From: Blautia coccoides
Lineage (GTDB): Bacteria > Bacillota > Clostridia > Lachnospirales > Lachnospiraceae
Direction: 5' to 3'
NCBI RefSeq assembly: GCF_034355335.1
Contig: NZ_CP136422.1
Span: forward strand, 4,622,501-4,686,500
Length of the DNA stretch: 64,000 nucleotides
Each line of letters starts with the position of its first letter. The first letter of the stretch is position 1. The notes beneath the pieces were generated by a model that was not told the origin of the DNA, searched no databases, and saw nothing but the letters and a program-made list of their open reading frames with translations. Shown piece after piece: positions 25,770 to 34,603 of the stretch. The translations under genes were made by a program, and so were the position numbers.

Positions 25770-26423
25770 CTATCGCTGTGCCTTCGCCGCTTTTACCAGA
25801 CGGCTGGTCCCAAGACGGTCCGCACCCAGCTTTACAAACTCTTCCCCATCGGCAAAGGAGGATATCCCGCCGGCTGCTTTTACTTTCTTGTCATTTCCCG
25901 TGTATTCTCTCATAAGCTTCACATCTTCAAATGTTGCCCCATGGGTTGAAAAGCCTGTAGATGTCTTGATATACTCCGCATCTGATTCTGTGACTGTTCT
26001 GCACATCTGGATCTTCTCTTCCTCTGTGAGCAGGCAAGTCTCAATGATGACCTTCAGCAGTTTTCCATTGCAGGCTTTCTTAACTGCCTGGATCTCTTCT
26101 CTGACCAGATCATACCGGCCTTCCTTCACCCATCCCAGGTTGATGACCATGTCAATTTCCTCTGCCCCGTTCCTCACAGCGTCCTCAGTTTCAAAAACCT
26201 TCACGGCAGTGGTATTATATCCGTTTGGAAAACCGATGACTGTACATACCGGCATTTTGTCTCCCAGGTACTCTGCTGCCTGTTTCACATAAGATGGCGG
26301 AATGCAGACAGATGCCGTCTGATAGGCTACCGCATCATCGCATATAACCTTGATTTCCTCCCAGGTAGCTGTCTGAGCCAGCAGTGTATGGTCAACTTTA
26401 CTTAATATTTCTCTCTGTTCCAT
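25770..26423 (-). CDS. deoC: Deoxyribose-phosphate aldolase
   Basis: A 217-residue class I aldolase that splits 2-deoxyribose 5-phosphate into acetaldehyde and glyceraldehyde 3-phosphate. The Schiff-base Lys is in the [10 protein letters not shown] motif and the proton-relay Lys in [17 protein letters not shown] and [12 protein letters not shown] are also typical. AAGGAGG precedes the ATG. It completes the route from deoxynucleosides to central metabolism with the phosphopentomutase upstream. Between the two genes lies one copy of the 87-89-bp island repeat, an unusual interruption in an otherwise tight operon. Confidence 0.96.
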   Translation of the reverse strand: MEQREILSKVDHTLLAQTATWEEIKVICDDAVAYQTASVCIPPSYVKQAAEYLGDKMPVCTVIGFPNGYNTTAVKVFETEDAVRNGAEEIDMVINLGWVKEGRYDLVREEIQAVKKACNGKLLKVIIETCLLTEEEKIQMCRTVTESDAEYIKTSTGFSTHGATFEDVKLMREYTGNDKKVKAAGGISSFADGEEFVKLGADRLGTSRLVKAAKAQR

Positions 26424-26520
26424 CTTAATATCCTCCTTGAAATGACAGCGGTTATCTTGATTCTGTGATCGCTGTTCTGTTATTGTTATTCCGTTATTGT
26501 TGTTATGTTGTAACTATTCA

Positions 26521-26607
26521 GTAGGTCTGCGCATTTACTGCGCTGACCGTAAGAAAACGTTCAGCAGCCAGGCATAAATCCCATCGCCAAAGGCGATTTG
26601 CATGGAT
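26521..26607. repeat. Island-specific 87-89-bp repeat, copy A
   Basis: The block from GTAGGTCTGC to GCATGGAT is repeated with about 85% identity by eye at 37577-37665 in the same orientation. It contains an ATCGCC/GGCGAT hairpin whose pairing is kept as a G-U pair on the minus-strand RNA of the other copy. It lies between deoB and deoC. No coding frame is evident; it may be a structured leader or a small mobile repeat. A further dyad (26615-26623 with 26635-26643) follows. Confidence 0.75.
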
Positions 26608-26677
26608 TTTTGCACGTAACTGTAAGGGTACTGAACAGTTACGTTCTGTTATCGTTATCCTGTTATCTTCTTATATA

Positions 26678-27889
26678 TTATTCCGATACTGTCAGTTTGT
26701 CCAGACAAGAAATCCCTATAGTTCCCTCCGGCCTCTTCACCTGGAAATTATCCGCCACAGTTGCCCCGATCCTTCCGAAATCACTGCTCTCTTCCAGCTC
26801 TCCCCCGCGTGTAAACGCCGGCGAATATGCCAGAAATGGTACTTTTTCCCGTGTGTGGTCTGTCCCGGTATATGTCGGGTCATTTCCGTGATCCGCAGTC
26901 AGGATCAGCAGATCCTCTTCTCCCAGACTTCCAATCAGTACACCCAGTTTTTCATCAAACTGTTCCAGCTCACGGGCGTATCCCTCTGCGTCCCTTCTGT
27001 GTCCCCACAGGGCATCAAAATCCACCAGATTCACAAAGCAGAGTCCGTGAAACTCTTTCCCTGCCATTTCTATGGTCTGTTCCATCCCGTGGAGGGAACT
27101 TTTTGATTTATATGCCTGGGTAATGCCCTCTCCGTCAAAGATATCCTTGATCTTCCCAATGGAGATCACATCATAAGACGCCTCTTTCAGCGCATCCAGA
27201 ACTGTTTTCTGAAAAGGCTTCACTGCATAGTCATGACGGTTCGATGTGCGCTTAAACTCCCCTTTTTTTCTTCCCACATAAGGGCGCGCAATGACTCTTC
27301 CCACCATCCATTCCTCCCTCATGGTCAGTTCCCTGGCAATCTCGCAGTAATGATACAGAGTCTCAAGACCCATAGTCTCTTCATTTCCGCAGATCTGCAG
27401 GACGGAATCCGCAGAAGTATAGACAATCAGATGTCCTTTTTCTACTTCTTCCTCCCCCAGCTCCTCCAGGATTTCTGTGCCGCTGGCGCTTTTATTTCCG
27501 ATGATTTTTCTCCCGGTGCGCTTTTCCAGCTCATGGATCAGTTCTTCCGGAAAGCCATGCTCTGTAAAAGTCTTAAAAGGCCTTGTGGTGTGAAGCCCCA
27601 TCATCTCCCAGTGTCCCGTCATAGTATCCTTCCCGCTGCTGGCCTCCCTCATGGCAGAATAATAAGCAAGAGGAGACGGCGTGCTGCCAACCCCATTAAG
27701 GGGAAGGATATTCCCTATCCCCATTTTCTCCAGGTTGGGGATCTGAAGAGTCTTCCCTTTTTTGTACCTGTAATCCGCAATATGTCCCAATGTGTTGGCA
27801 CCTGCATCTCCAAACTGTTCCGCATCCGGCATGGCGCCTACCCCCAGTGAATCCAGCACCACCACAAAGATACGCTTGAATTTCTCCAT
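26678..27889 (-). CDS. deoB: Phosphopentomutase
   Basis: A 403-residue alkaline-phosphatase-superfamily mutase that converts ribose or deoxyribose 1-phosphate to the 5-phosphate. Motifs are [14 protein letters not shown] at the N-terminus (metal), [14 protein letters not shown] (the phospho-acceptor Thr), and [19 protein letters not shown] (metal ligands). Length is typical. AAGGAG precedes the ATG. It links the uridine phosphorylase to deoC within the same operon. Confidence 0.97.
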   Translation of the reverse strand: MEKFKRIFVVVLDSLGVGAMPDAEQFGDAGANTLGHIADYRYKKGKTLQIPNLEKMGIGNILPLNGVGSTPSPLAYYSAMREASSGKDTMTGHWEMMGLHTTRPFKTFTEHGFPEELIHELEKRTGRKIIGNKSASGTEILEELGEEEVEKGHLIVYTSADSVLQICGNEETMGLETLYHYCEIARELTMREEWMVGRVIARPYVGRKKGEFKRTSNRHDYAVKPFQKTVLDALKEASYDVISIGKIKDIFDGEGITQAYKSKSSLHGMEQTIEMAGKEFHGLCFVNLVDFDALWGHRRDAEGYARELEQFDEKLGVLIGSLGEEDLLILTADHGNDPTYTGTDHTREKVPFLAYSPAFTRGGELEESSDFGRIGATVADNFQVKRPEGTIGISCLDKLTVSE

Positions 27890-27912
27890 AATCAGTCTCC
27901 TTTATTCTGCTC

Positions 27913-29010
27913 TTAAATCAGTTTCACATTCACATACTCAGCTTCTATTTCTGTCGCGTCAGTGATCCCCTCATCTTTTAAAATGGTGATCTCATTATCC
28001 GCTATCTTTTCATATATGGTATCATACTGCTCCTGTGTAAATACAGTAAATCTGGAAGTATCCATGGGAAGCTGTACTCCATCCTCTGAGGCGTCCAGCG
28101 TAATGCTCTCTCCTCCTTTAAATTCCCCGTTATAAAAATCTGTCAGATAGTCATAGACTGCTTTGCTCAGATTTTTCATGGCGGAGGTAATGACCGTCTC
28201 TGACTCTGCACTCTGGTCCACATCCACGCCGATCACCTTTTTCCCTGCATTTTCAGCGGCCTTCATGACAGAGTTTCCCACAGGACCACCGCAGGAGAAG
28301 ATCACCTCTGTCCCCTCATTATACCAGGACGCCGCTTTTGCCATGTTCTCCGGGGATGCCTCGAAGTTACCCACATATGTATATTTCATATCAATACTGC
28401 CCGGAGCCATACCCTTTTCTCTTGCTGCGTAATCAGCTCCCTGGATAAAGCCATATCCATACCGGATAACCGCCGGAACTGCGATCCCGCCCATAAATCC
28501 AAGCTTTGTATAGCCTTCATAGACCGCCGCGTAGCCTGCCAGAAATCCTGCCTGCTCCTCCGCAAAATAGATTGATGCTGTATTCTCCCCTATATCTGGT
28601 TCCGGGGAATCCGCGGAATGCGGTGTCCCATCCAGAATTATGAACTTCACTTCCGGGTGCTTCTGCTGCATGGTATGGATGGGGATCTCGTACAGATATC
28701 CCGGACACACCACCACTTTCGCGCCGCCTTTTGCCGCCAGATTGATAGAGGTGGTGAATGCCTCATCCGATTTCTCCGTGGGCTGATAATACTTATGGGT
28801 GATACCGAATTCCTCCGAATATCTTGCAAGTCCTTCCCAGGAACCTTGATTAAAAGAGCGGTCATCTATACTTCCCACGTCTGTGCTCAGGGCCAATTCC
28901 GCGCCTTTTCCGCTGCTGACCTTTGCCGCCTGCTTTGCGCCCAGCCCGCATCCGACCAGGGATACACTAAGAACTGACGCCAGTAACAGACTTATCACTT
29001 TTTTCATCAT
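27913..29010 (-). CDS. BMP family nucleoside-binding lipoprotein of an ABC transporter
   Basis: A 365-residue BMP/PnrA-type solute-binding protein. The signal peptide and lipobox are visible (LLLASVLSVSLVGC, Cys about residue 21), so it is anchored outside the membrane. Typical segments are DVGSIDDRSFNQGSWEGL, VVCPGYLYEIP, AGFLAGYAA and IGVDVDQSAES. BMP proteins bind purine or pyrimidine nucleosides (PnrA, BmpA, YufN). It lies between phosphopentomutase and the permeases in one operon, which strongly supports nucleoside uptake. Confidence 0.94.
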   Translation of the reverse strand: MMKKVISLLLASVLSVSLVGCGLGAKQAAKVSSGKGAELALSTDVGSIDDRSFNQGSWEGLARYSEEFGITHKYYQPTEKSDEAFTTSINLAAKGGAKVVVCPGYLYEIPIHTMQQKHPEVKFIILDGTPHSADSPEPDIGENTASIYFAEEQAGFLAGYAAVYEGYTKLGFMGGIAVPAVIRYGYGFIQGADYAAREKGMAPGSIDMKYTYVGNFEASPENMAKAASWYNEGTEVIFSCGGPVGNSVMKAAENAGKKVIGVDVDQSAESETVITSAMKNLSKAVYDYLTDFYNGEFKGGESITLDASEDGVQLPMDTSRFTVFTQEQYDTIYEKIADNEITILKDEGITDATEIEAEYVNVKLI

Positions 29011-29024
29011 TCTATTATATCCTC

Positions 29025-29978
29025 CTATCTGCTTCCTTTATCATACGGAATACCTTCTGCCTTCGGAGCTTTGGATTTGCCGGAAGAAAAGGCAAGTACG
29101 ATCAGTGTCACCACATACGGCAGCATTTTATAGATCTCATTGGGAATCGGCAGGTCCTTGATAACCGGGATCCCGGAATAAGCACTGGCAAGTGTCTTTA
29201 AAACACCGAAGAAAAATGCCGCGCCAAGAATTCCCTTTGTTCTCCACTGTCCAAAGATCAGCACTGCCAGCGCCAGGAATCCGTATCCCGCTACACTTGC
29301 ATTAAAATTGGTGGAGGTGGGAATCACAAAGATCAATCCCCCCACACCTGCAAGGACACCTGAAATCAGGACACCCGCATATCTGATCTTATATACATTG
29401 ATGCCTACCGAATCCGCTGCCTGGGGATGTTCCCCGCAGGCGCGCAGCCGAAGTCCAAATCTGGTCCTGCTGATCAAAACAGAGGCTGCAATAAAAATAA
29501 AAATACCAATATAGGTGGAGAGATAACAGTTACGGAAAAACATAGGTCCGATGACCGGAATGTCTCCCAGGACAGGCACTTTCTCTATATGGAAGGTATC
29601 TGTAAAAGGAACCTGGGATTTTCCCTGCACCATCCTTGCCATAAAAAGAGCAAAGGCCGGTGCAAACATATTCAGAGCTGTACCGCTGATCGTCTGGTCT
29701 GCCTTCAGATTGACAGAGGCAAAGGCATGGAGCAGGGAGAATACAGCCCCGGCTGCTGCTGCCACTAAGAAAGCCAGCAGAAACAATCCCTGTCCGCTCA
29801 AACGGTCCTGAAATACATTGATAAAGCCAATACTGATAAACGCTCCCATGACCATAATACCTTCCAGGGCGATATTGATAACACCGCTGCGTTCAGAGAA
29901 CATTCCGCCCAATGCCACGATCAAAAGGGGAATAGAAAAAAACATGGTCTGCTGTATTAAAAAATAGATAATGTTCAT
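29025..29978 (-). CDS. Nucleoside ABC transporter permease (second subunit)
   Basis: A branched-chain/ribose-type permease (BPD_transp_2) of about 317 residues and eight to ten membrane segments; it starts MNIIYFLIQQTMFFSIPLL. It shows SERSGVINIALEGIMVMGAF and GLRLRACGEHPQAADSVGI, the cytoplasmic coupling region. The ATG at 29978 has GGAGGAG upstream and overlaps the stop of the first permease by ATGA, so translation is coupled. It resembles YufQ/NupC-type subunits of nucleoside importers. Confidence 0.94.
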   Translation of the reverse strand: MNIIYFLIQQTMFFSIPLLIVALGGMFSERSGVINIALEGIMVMGAFISIGFINVFQDRLSGQGLFLLAFLVAAAAGAVFSLLHAFASVNLKADQTISGTALNMFAPAFALFMARMVQGKSQVPFTDTFHIEKVPVLGDIPVIGPMFFRNCYLSTYIGIFIFIAASVLISRTRFGLRLRACGEHPQAADSVGINVYKIRYAGVLISGVLAGVGGLIFVIPTSTNFNASVAGYGFLALAVLIFGQWRTKGILGAAFFFGVLKTLASAYSGIPVIKDLPIPNEIYKMLPYVVTLIVLAFSSGKSKAPKAEGIPYDKGSR

Positions 29979-31072
29979 AATGCTGTCTCCTCCCTTTTTG
30001 ATCTCTTTGTCCATTTGCGGATAAATGTCTTAAACAGCAGGGAAAATGCCCCAAAATATATGATCGCCGAAATGATAATATCTATCAGTTCCGGAGTAAA
30101 GCTGAGAAGCTGGAGATTATAGCCGCCGATGGTGATATGCGCAATGAACAGACTGGCCAACAGGATCCCAAAAGGATTGGACAATCCCAAAAGCGCAACG
30201 GAAATCCCTGAAAATCCCTGGGACGCGATCACATCTAATACCTGCATATGCTTTCCGAAATCAGACAGGTATAACAGTGCCCCGCCTACACCTGAAAGTG
30301 CGCCTGCAATAACCATGGACAATATGATATTCTTTTTGGCATTGATGCCCGCATAACGGCTGGCATCCGGGTTCTTGCCGCAGGCTTTCAGTTCATAGCC
30401 GAACGCGGTCTTATTGATCAATATGTACATTCCCACCACGAACAAGACTGCGATGAGGATTCCGATATTCAGATTCGCCTCAGGAAAAAGCTTATCCAGG
30501 CCTGCCTTGGGCAGATATGCCGTCTTCGCCACCGGAACACTCTGGTTCCCTGTCTGGTCATAGACTGTCTTTGTTATCAGCAGATTTGTCAGGTAAAGGC
30601 CGATATAATTCATCATGATAGAGGAGATCACTTCATTTACATTTGCCACCGCCTTTAAAAATCCCGGCACCAGCCCCCACACCGCCCCAGCGGCGGCTGC
30701 GCCCAGAATGGCTATAAGCCAATGGATACTACCCGGAAGTCCGGTGCACTTGACGCCAATCAGAACTGCCACATAAGCACCCACGGTAAACTGTCCGGAT
30801 GCTCCTATGTTAAACAGCCCTGTCTTCCAGGCAAAGCCTACGGAAAGTCCGGTCATCACAATGGGGGTTGCCAGATAAAGTGTCTGGGAAATCCCGCTCA
30901 TGCCGTCCACAAATCCGCCCTCTAAGATTGTGAGAAAACCGGAAAACATTTCATTGGAGTTGGTGATCAGAAGGATAAAAAGTCCGAACAGCAGCCCCGC
31001 CGCCACAGCCAGTACAGAGGAAAGAAAACTTTCCACTCCCTCGTTCCCCCTCTTATTCTTTTGTTTTAACAT
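29975..31072 (-). CDS. Nucleoside ABC transporter permease (first subunit)
   Basis: A 365-residue permease of the same superfamily (YufP/NupB-like) with about ten membrane segments. FAWKTGLFNIGASGQFTVGAYVAV and FGYELKACGKNPDASRYAGI are the characteristic stretches. It overlaps the ATPase gene by 7 bp and the second permease by 4 bp, consistent with a stoichiometric complex. The tail is basic (FIRKWTKRSKREE), giving a cytoplasmic C-terminus. Confidence 0.94.
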   Translation of the reverse strand: MLKQKNKRGNEGVESFLSSVLAVAAGLLFGLFILLITNSNEMFSGFLTILEGGFVDGMSGISQTLYLATPIVMTGLSVGFAWKTGLFNIGASGQFTVGAYVAVLIGVKCTGLPGSIHWLIAILGAAAAGAVWGLVPGFLKAVANVNEVISSIMMNYIGLYLTNLLITKTVYDQTGNQSVPVAKTAYLPKAGLDKLFPEANLNIGILIAVLFVVGMYILINKTAFGYELKACGKNPDASRYAGINAKKNIILSMVIAGALSGVGGALLYLSDFGKHMQVLDVIASQGFSGISVALLGLSNPFGILLASLFIAHITIGGYNLQLLSFTPELIDIIISAIIYFGAFSLLFKTFIRKWTKRSKREETAL

Positions 31073-32598
31073 GCTGCATTCCCCTTTCCTGTTCCGGCCA
31101 TATAAAGCCCCAGTTCCTGAATGGTCACATCCTTTGGCTTCACATCCGCAACAATCTTTCCTTCATACATGACAAGTATCCTGTCACTGACATTCATGAC
31201 CTCATCCAGCTCAAAAGATACTAAGAGAACCGCTTTCCCGGCATCCCTCTGTGCTATGATCTGTCTGTGTATATACTCAATAGCCCCCACATCAAGTCCA
31301 CGGACCGGCTGGACCGCGATCACGATTTCCGGATTTCTGTCCAGCTCCCTTGCAATGACAGCCTTCTGCTGATTACCGCCTGACATGCCTCTGGCAATAG
31401 AATCCGCTCCGTGAGCACTTCTGATATCATAGCGCTCTATGAGCTTCTCCGCGTATCTGTCAATCTCATCGAATCTCAAAAATCCGTGCTTGTCAAACTG
31501 CGGGGTGTAGTAGTTCTGGAGGATTAGGTTTTCTTTCAGTGTATAGTCCAGAACCATTCCGTGCTTGTGTCTGTCTTCAGGAATATGAGCCATACCGTCC
31601 AGACATTTTCTGCGGATACTCTCTTTTGTAATATCCTTATCATTCAGGAATACCTGTCCCTGGTCAATTCCCATGAGTCCGGTGATCCCATAGACAAGTT
31701 CTGACTGACCATTGCCGTCAATCCCTGCAATACAGACGATCTCGCCCTTCTTTACATCAAAGGATACATGATCCACAACGTTTTTGCCTGTACGTTTGGA
31801 ACGCATGGTCATATCCCGGACAGAAAGGGCGGTTCCCAAAGGCTTCATTTCCTTTTTCTCCACAACAAAGTCCACCTTACGCCCCACCATCATCTCAGAC
31901 ATTTCTTCTTTACTGGCTTTCGCCACATCAATGGTTCCGATATACCGTCCTTTTCTGAGTACAGTACAGCGGTCTGCAACTGCCTTGATCTCTGCCAGTT
32001 TGTGAGTGATAAACAGGATGGATTTTCCTTCCGATACCAATTGTTTCATAACCTTCATGAGTTCATCAATTTCCTGCGGCGTCAGCACGGCGGTGGGTTC
32101 ATCAAAGATAAGTACCTCGTTGTCGCAGTAGAGCATTTTTAAAATTTCCACTCTCTGCTGCATGCCCACTGTAATATCGCTGATCAGGGCGTCAGGGTCA
32201 ATTTTAAACTTGTACCGCTCGCTTAATTCCACTACCTTTTTTCTGGCCTCATCCATTTTCAGAAAATGATGCTTTACAGACTCATGACCAAGTACGATAC
32301 TCTCCAATACCGTAAAATTATGTACCAGTTTAAAATGCTGATGCACCATTCCGATCCCCAGCGCGTTGGCATCATTGGGGTTATTGATCGTCACAGGTTT
32401 CCCGTTCATCTTGATCATTCCCTGTTCCGGCTGGTACAGCCCGAACAGTACACTCATCAGAGTGGACTTTCCTGCGCCGTTCTCTCCCAGCAACGCGTGT
32501 ATCTCACCTTTTTTCAGCCTCAGCGTAATATCATCATTTGCCTTGAAACTGCCGAACTCCTTGGTGATATGTTCCATTTCAATCACATACTGCTCCAC
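31066..32598 (-). CDS. Nucleoside ABC transporter ATPase (two ABC domains)
   Basis: A 510-residue double ATPase like RbsA/YufO. The first domain has an intact Walker A (LLGENGAGKSTLMSVL), the GMQQRVEILK signature region and LIFDEPTAVLTPQ. The second has a degenerate Walker A (GIDGNGQSELV) but a good MSGGNQQKAVIARE signature, the asymmetry normal for this family. A GTG start at 32598 is supported by GGAGG seven bases ahead. It energises the two permeases for nucleoside import. Confidence 0.95.
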   Translation of the reverse strand: MEQYVIEMEHITKEFGSFKANDDITLRLKKGEIHALLGENGAGKSTLMSVLFGLYQPEQGMIKMNGKPVTINNPNDANALGIGMVHQHFKLVHNFTVLESIVLGHESVKHHFLKMDEARKKVVELSERYKFKIDPDALISDITVGMQQRVEILKMLYCDNEVLIFDEPTAVLTPQEIDELMKVMKQLVSEGKSILFITHKLAEIKAVADRCTVLRKGRYIGTIDVAKASKEEMSEMMVGRKVDFVVEKKEMKPLGTALSVRDMTMRSKRTGKNVVDHVSFDVKKGEIVCIAGIDGNGQSELVYGITGLMGIDQGQVFLNDKDITKESIRRKCLDGMAHIPEDRHKHGMVLDYTLKENLILQNYYTPQFDKHGFLRFDEIDRYAEKLIERYDIRSAHGADSIARGMSGGNQQKAVIARELDRNPEIVIAVQPVRGLDVGAIEYIHRQIIAQRDAGKAVLLVSFELDEVMNVSDRILVMYEGKIVADVKPKDVTIQELGLYMAGTGKGNAAC

Positions 32599-32663
32599 CT
32601 TAAAACCTCCTCCGCCGTATTTCAGCCGCTCCCCTCTTCCCCTCGGGAGACCTGACTGTACAA

Positions 32664-33434
32664 TTACTTTTTATCTTCTCTGATCAATATTCTCAGCGCT
32701 TCCACAGCCACCTTGATCGCAGCGTCCGTATCGTGTACCACCGGATTGGACAGCCCCTGTTTCTCACGTTCCTGATTGGCCACCACCAGGAAATTGGAAC
32801 CGCAGCGCACTCTCAGATAATTGGCCACAACAAACAGTGCGGCAGATTCCATCTCCGACGCCTTACAGCCAAGTCTGAGCCACGCCTCCCATTTGTTCAT
32901 CAGCTCATAGCTGACCGGCTTGGTCTCCGGCTCATGCTGTCCGTAAAACGCGTCCTTGCACTCTACAACACCTGCGTGATACTGATATCCACAGTTCTCG
33001 GCTGCTTTTACGAGGGCATTTGCCACATGGAAGTCAGCAACTGCCGGATATTCAATGGGGGCGTACTCTTTGCTGGTGCCTTCCATACGGATAGCTCCTG
33101 TGGCAACTACAATATCTCCGCCCTTCACATCTACATCCATTCCACCGCATGTACCCACACGGATAAATGTATCTGCTCCGCTCTTCACAAGTTCCTCCAT
33201 GGCAATAGATGCTGACGGCCCGCCGATCCCTGTTGATGTGACACTTACTTTTTCTCCGTCCAGGTAACCTGTATATGTCACATACTCTCTGCTGTCTGCC
33301 ACCAATACAGGGTTATCAAAATATGCCGCGATTTTCTGGCATCTCTTGGGATCTCCCGGAAGAAGCACATATCTTCCCACGTCCCCTTTTCTTATATTCA
33401 AATGATACTGCACGCCCTCTTCTGCGTAATTCAT
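32664..33434 (-). CDS. udp: Uridine phosphorylase
   Basis: A 256-residue nucleoside phosphorylase (PNP_UDP family). [13 protein letters not shown] and [16 protein letters not shown] bind phosphate and ribose; [20 protein letters not shown] and the [15 protein letters not shown] segment are typical of uridine phosphorylases. It releases uracil and ribose 1-phosphate. It is the first gene of the nucleoside operon, with AAGGAGGAAG before the ATG and a near-consensus promoter just upstream. Together with Cdd, DeoB and DeoC it gives a full pyrimidine nucleoside route. Confidence 0.92.
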   Translation of the reverse strand: MNYAEEGVQYHLNIRKGDVGRYVLLPGDPKRCQKIAAYFDNPVLVADSREYVTYTGYLDGEKVSVTSTGIGGPSASIAMEELVKSGADTFIRVGTCGGMDVDVKGGDIVVATGAIRMEGTSKEYAPIEYPAVADFHVANALVKAAENCGYQYHAGVVECKDAFYGQHEPETKPVSYELMNKWEAWLRLGCKASEMESAALFVVANYLRVRCGSNFLVVANQEREKQGLSNPVVHDTDAAIKVAVEALRILIREDKK

Positions 33435-33471
33435 ACTTACTTCCTCCTTGTTTGTACCTGTATATTTTTTC

Positions 33472-33509
33472 TATACATGTATATTACCACTTGTATAACT
33501 TCCCGTCAA
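33472..33509 (-). promoter_or_regulatory. Promoter and operator of the nucleoside operon
   Basis: On the minus strand TTGACG (33509-33504), a 17-bp spacer and TAATAT (33486-33481) form a strong promoter. A perfect palindrome TATACATGTATA (33472-33483) overlaps the -10 box and start point, and similar half-sites (TTATACAAG, ATATACAGG) flank it. The divergent GntR-family gene is the likely regulator. The rest of the 268-bp divergent gap is AT-rich. Confidence 0.72.
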
Positions 33510-33702
33510 TCAAATTACTATGCACAATATAAACAATATTTCTCGTTTATTTTTGTACATATATTACAACCCACCCATGACAGCGCTTACATTTATCCGT
33601 CAAATATTAGACATGTTTTCAAATTGACTAATATAACAAAAAGTTGTATACTTAACATATCTTATTTCGATAGTGACTTATTTCCGGACGGAGGATAATG
33701 AT

Positions 33703-34464
33703 ATGAATGAACCACTGGACAAAAATATCCCTAAAACAGGCATGTCCGAAGAAAAATCCAGAAAACTAAAGCATGTAAAGGTCTATGACCAGCTCTATGC
33801 ACAGATTATAAATGGGGAATATCCCAAGGGTTCCCAGCTGCCCAGCGAACCAGACTTGTCTAAAGAAATGGGTGTGAGCCGTATGACGCTCCGACAGGCA
33901 CTTGCCCTGCTCAGGGAAGACGGACTGATCCATAATGTACAGGGGAAGGGAAACTTTGTACAGGGAATAAAGAAATCTCCTGCCAAAAACTCAACCAATC
34001 TATGTAACCCTGTATTCCAATGCGGTCAGACCGTTACAGAGACTGAGACGGAGTACCGTCTGGAACCTCCCACGGACTTTATCAGTGATATGATCGGTCG
34101 GAAAACCCCTGTGGTGGCCATCACAGACCGCTGGTACAAAGATCAGGCAGGCAGCACATTTGCTTATTCCCTCAGTTTTATTCCCATTGAAACCGTTACA
34201 CAGTTCAATATCGACTTTACAGATATGGACAGCCTGACCCGCTTTCTGAACCAGGATATTTACCGCCATGCGGTCTCCTCCACCCTGAATCTGAGGGGGT
34301 CTGACACAGGAAACTTCACAGCCCAAAAATACAGACTCTCCGAAAAAAACACATTCCTCATGATACAGGAAAATCTGTACAGTGATTCCGGCCTCACTTT
34401 AGCGGCCACAAAGCACTATATTCCTCTGGAATCCTGTAACCTGGTACTGACTTTCCAGAAATAA
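33703..34464 (+). CDS. GntR family regulator (HutC subfamily)
   Basis: About 253 residues: an N-terminal winged helix (VYDQLYAQIINGEYPKGSQLPSEPDLSKEMGVSRMTLRQALALL) and a UTRA effector-binding domain from residue 95 on (EYRLEPPTDFI ... DRWYKDQ). HutC-type regulators bind small metabolites through UTRA. ATG 33703 has GGACGGAGG upstream; an earlier in-frame start at 33673 lacks one. It is divergent from the nucleoside operon and adjacent to the GH31 gene, so it may repress either or both until a sugar phosphate or nucleoside signal arrives. Confidence 0.9.
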   Translation: MNEPLDKNIPKTGMSEEKSRKLKHVKVYDQLYAQIINGEYPKGSQLPSEPDLSKEMGVSRMTLRQALALLREDGLIHNVQGKGNFVQGIKKSPAKNSTNLCNPVFQCGQTVTETETEYRLEPPTDFISDMIGRKTPVVAITDRWYKDQAGSTFAYSLSFIPIETVTQFNIDFTDMDSLTRFLNQDIYRHAVSSTLNLRGSDTGNFTAQKYRLSEKNTFLMIQENLYSDSGLTLAATKHYIPLESCNLVLTFQK

Positions 34465-34483
34465 ATTCCGAAATATTTGTATT

Positions 34484-34533
34484 AAAAAAGCCGTAAACAG
34501 TCGATCATAATCCTTAGATCAACTGTTTACGGC
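34484..34533 (-). terminator. Terminator of the GH31 gene
   Basis: GCCGTAAACAGT (34490-34501) and ACTGTTTACGGC (34522-34533) form a perfect 12-bp stem; on the minus strand it is followed by TTTTTT (34489-34484). It lies in the convergent gap between gntR and the glycosidase gene. Confidence 0.88.
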
Positions 34534-34603
34534 AACCGGCAAGAAACGCTCCATCCTATCATACGCTTATCTAACCGTCTTTTATCAGGAACCGCTACGG
34601 TTC

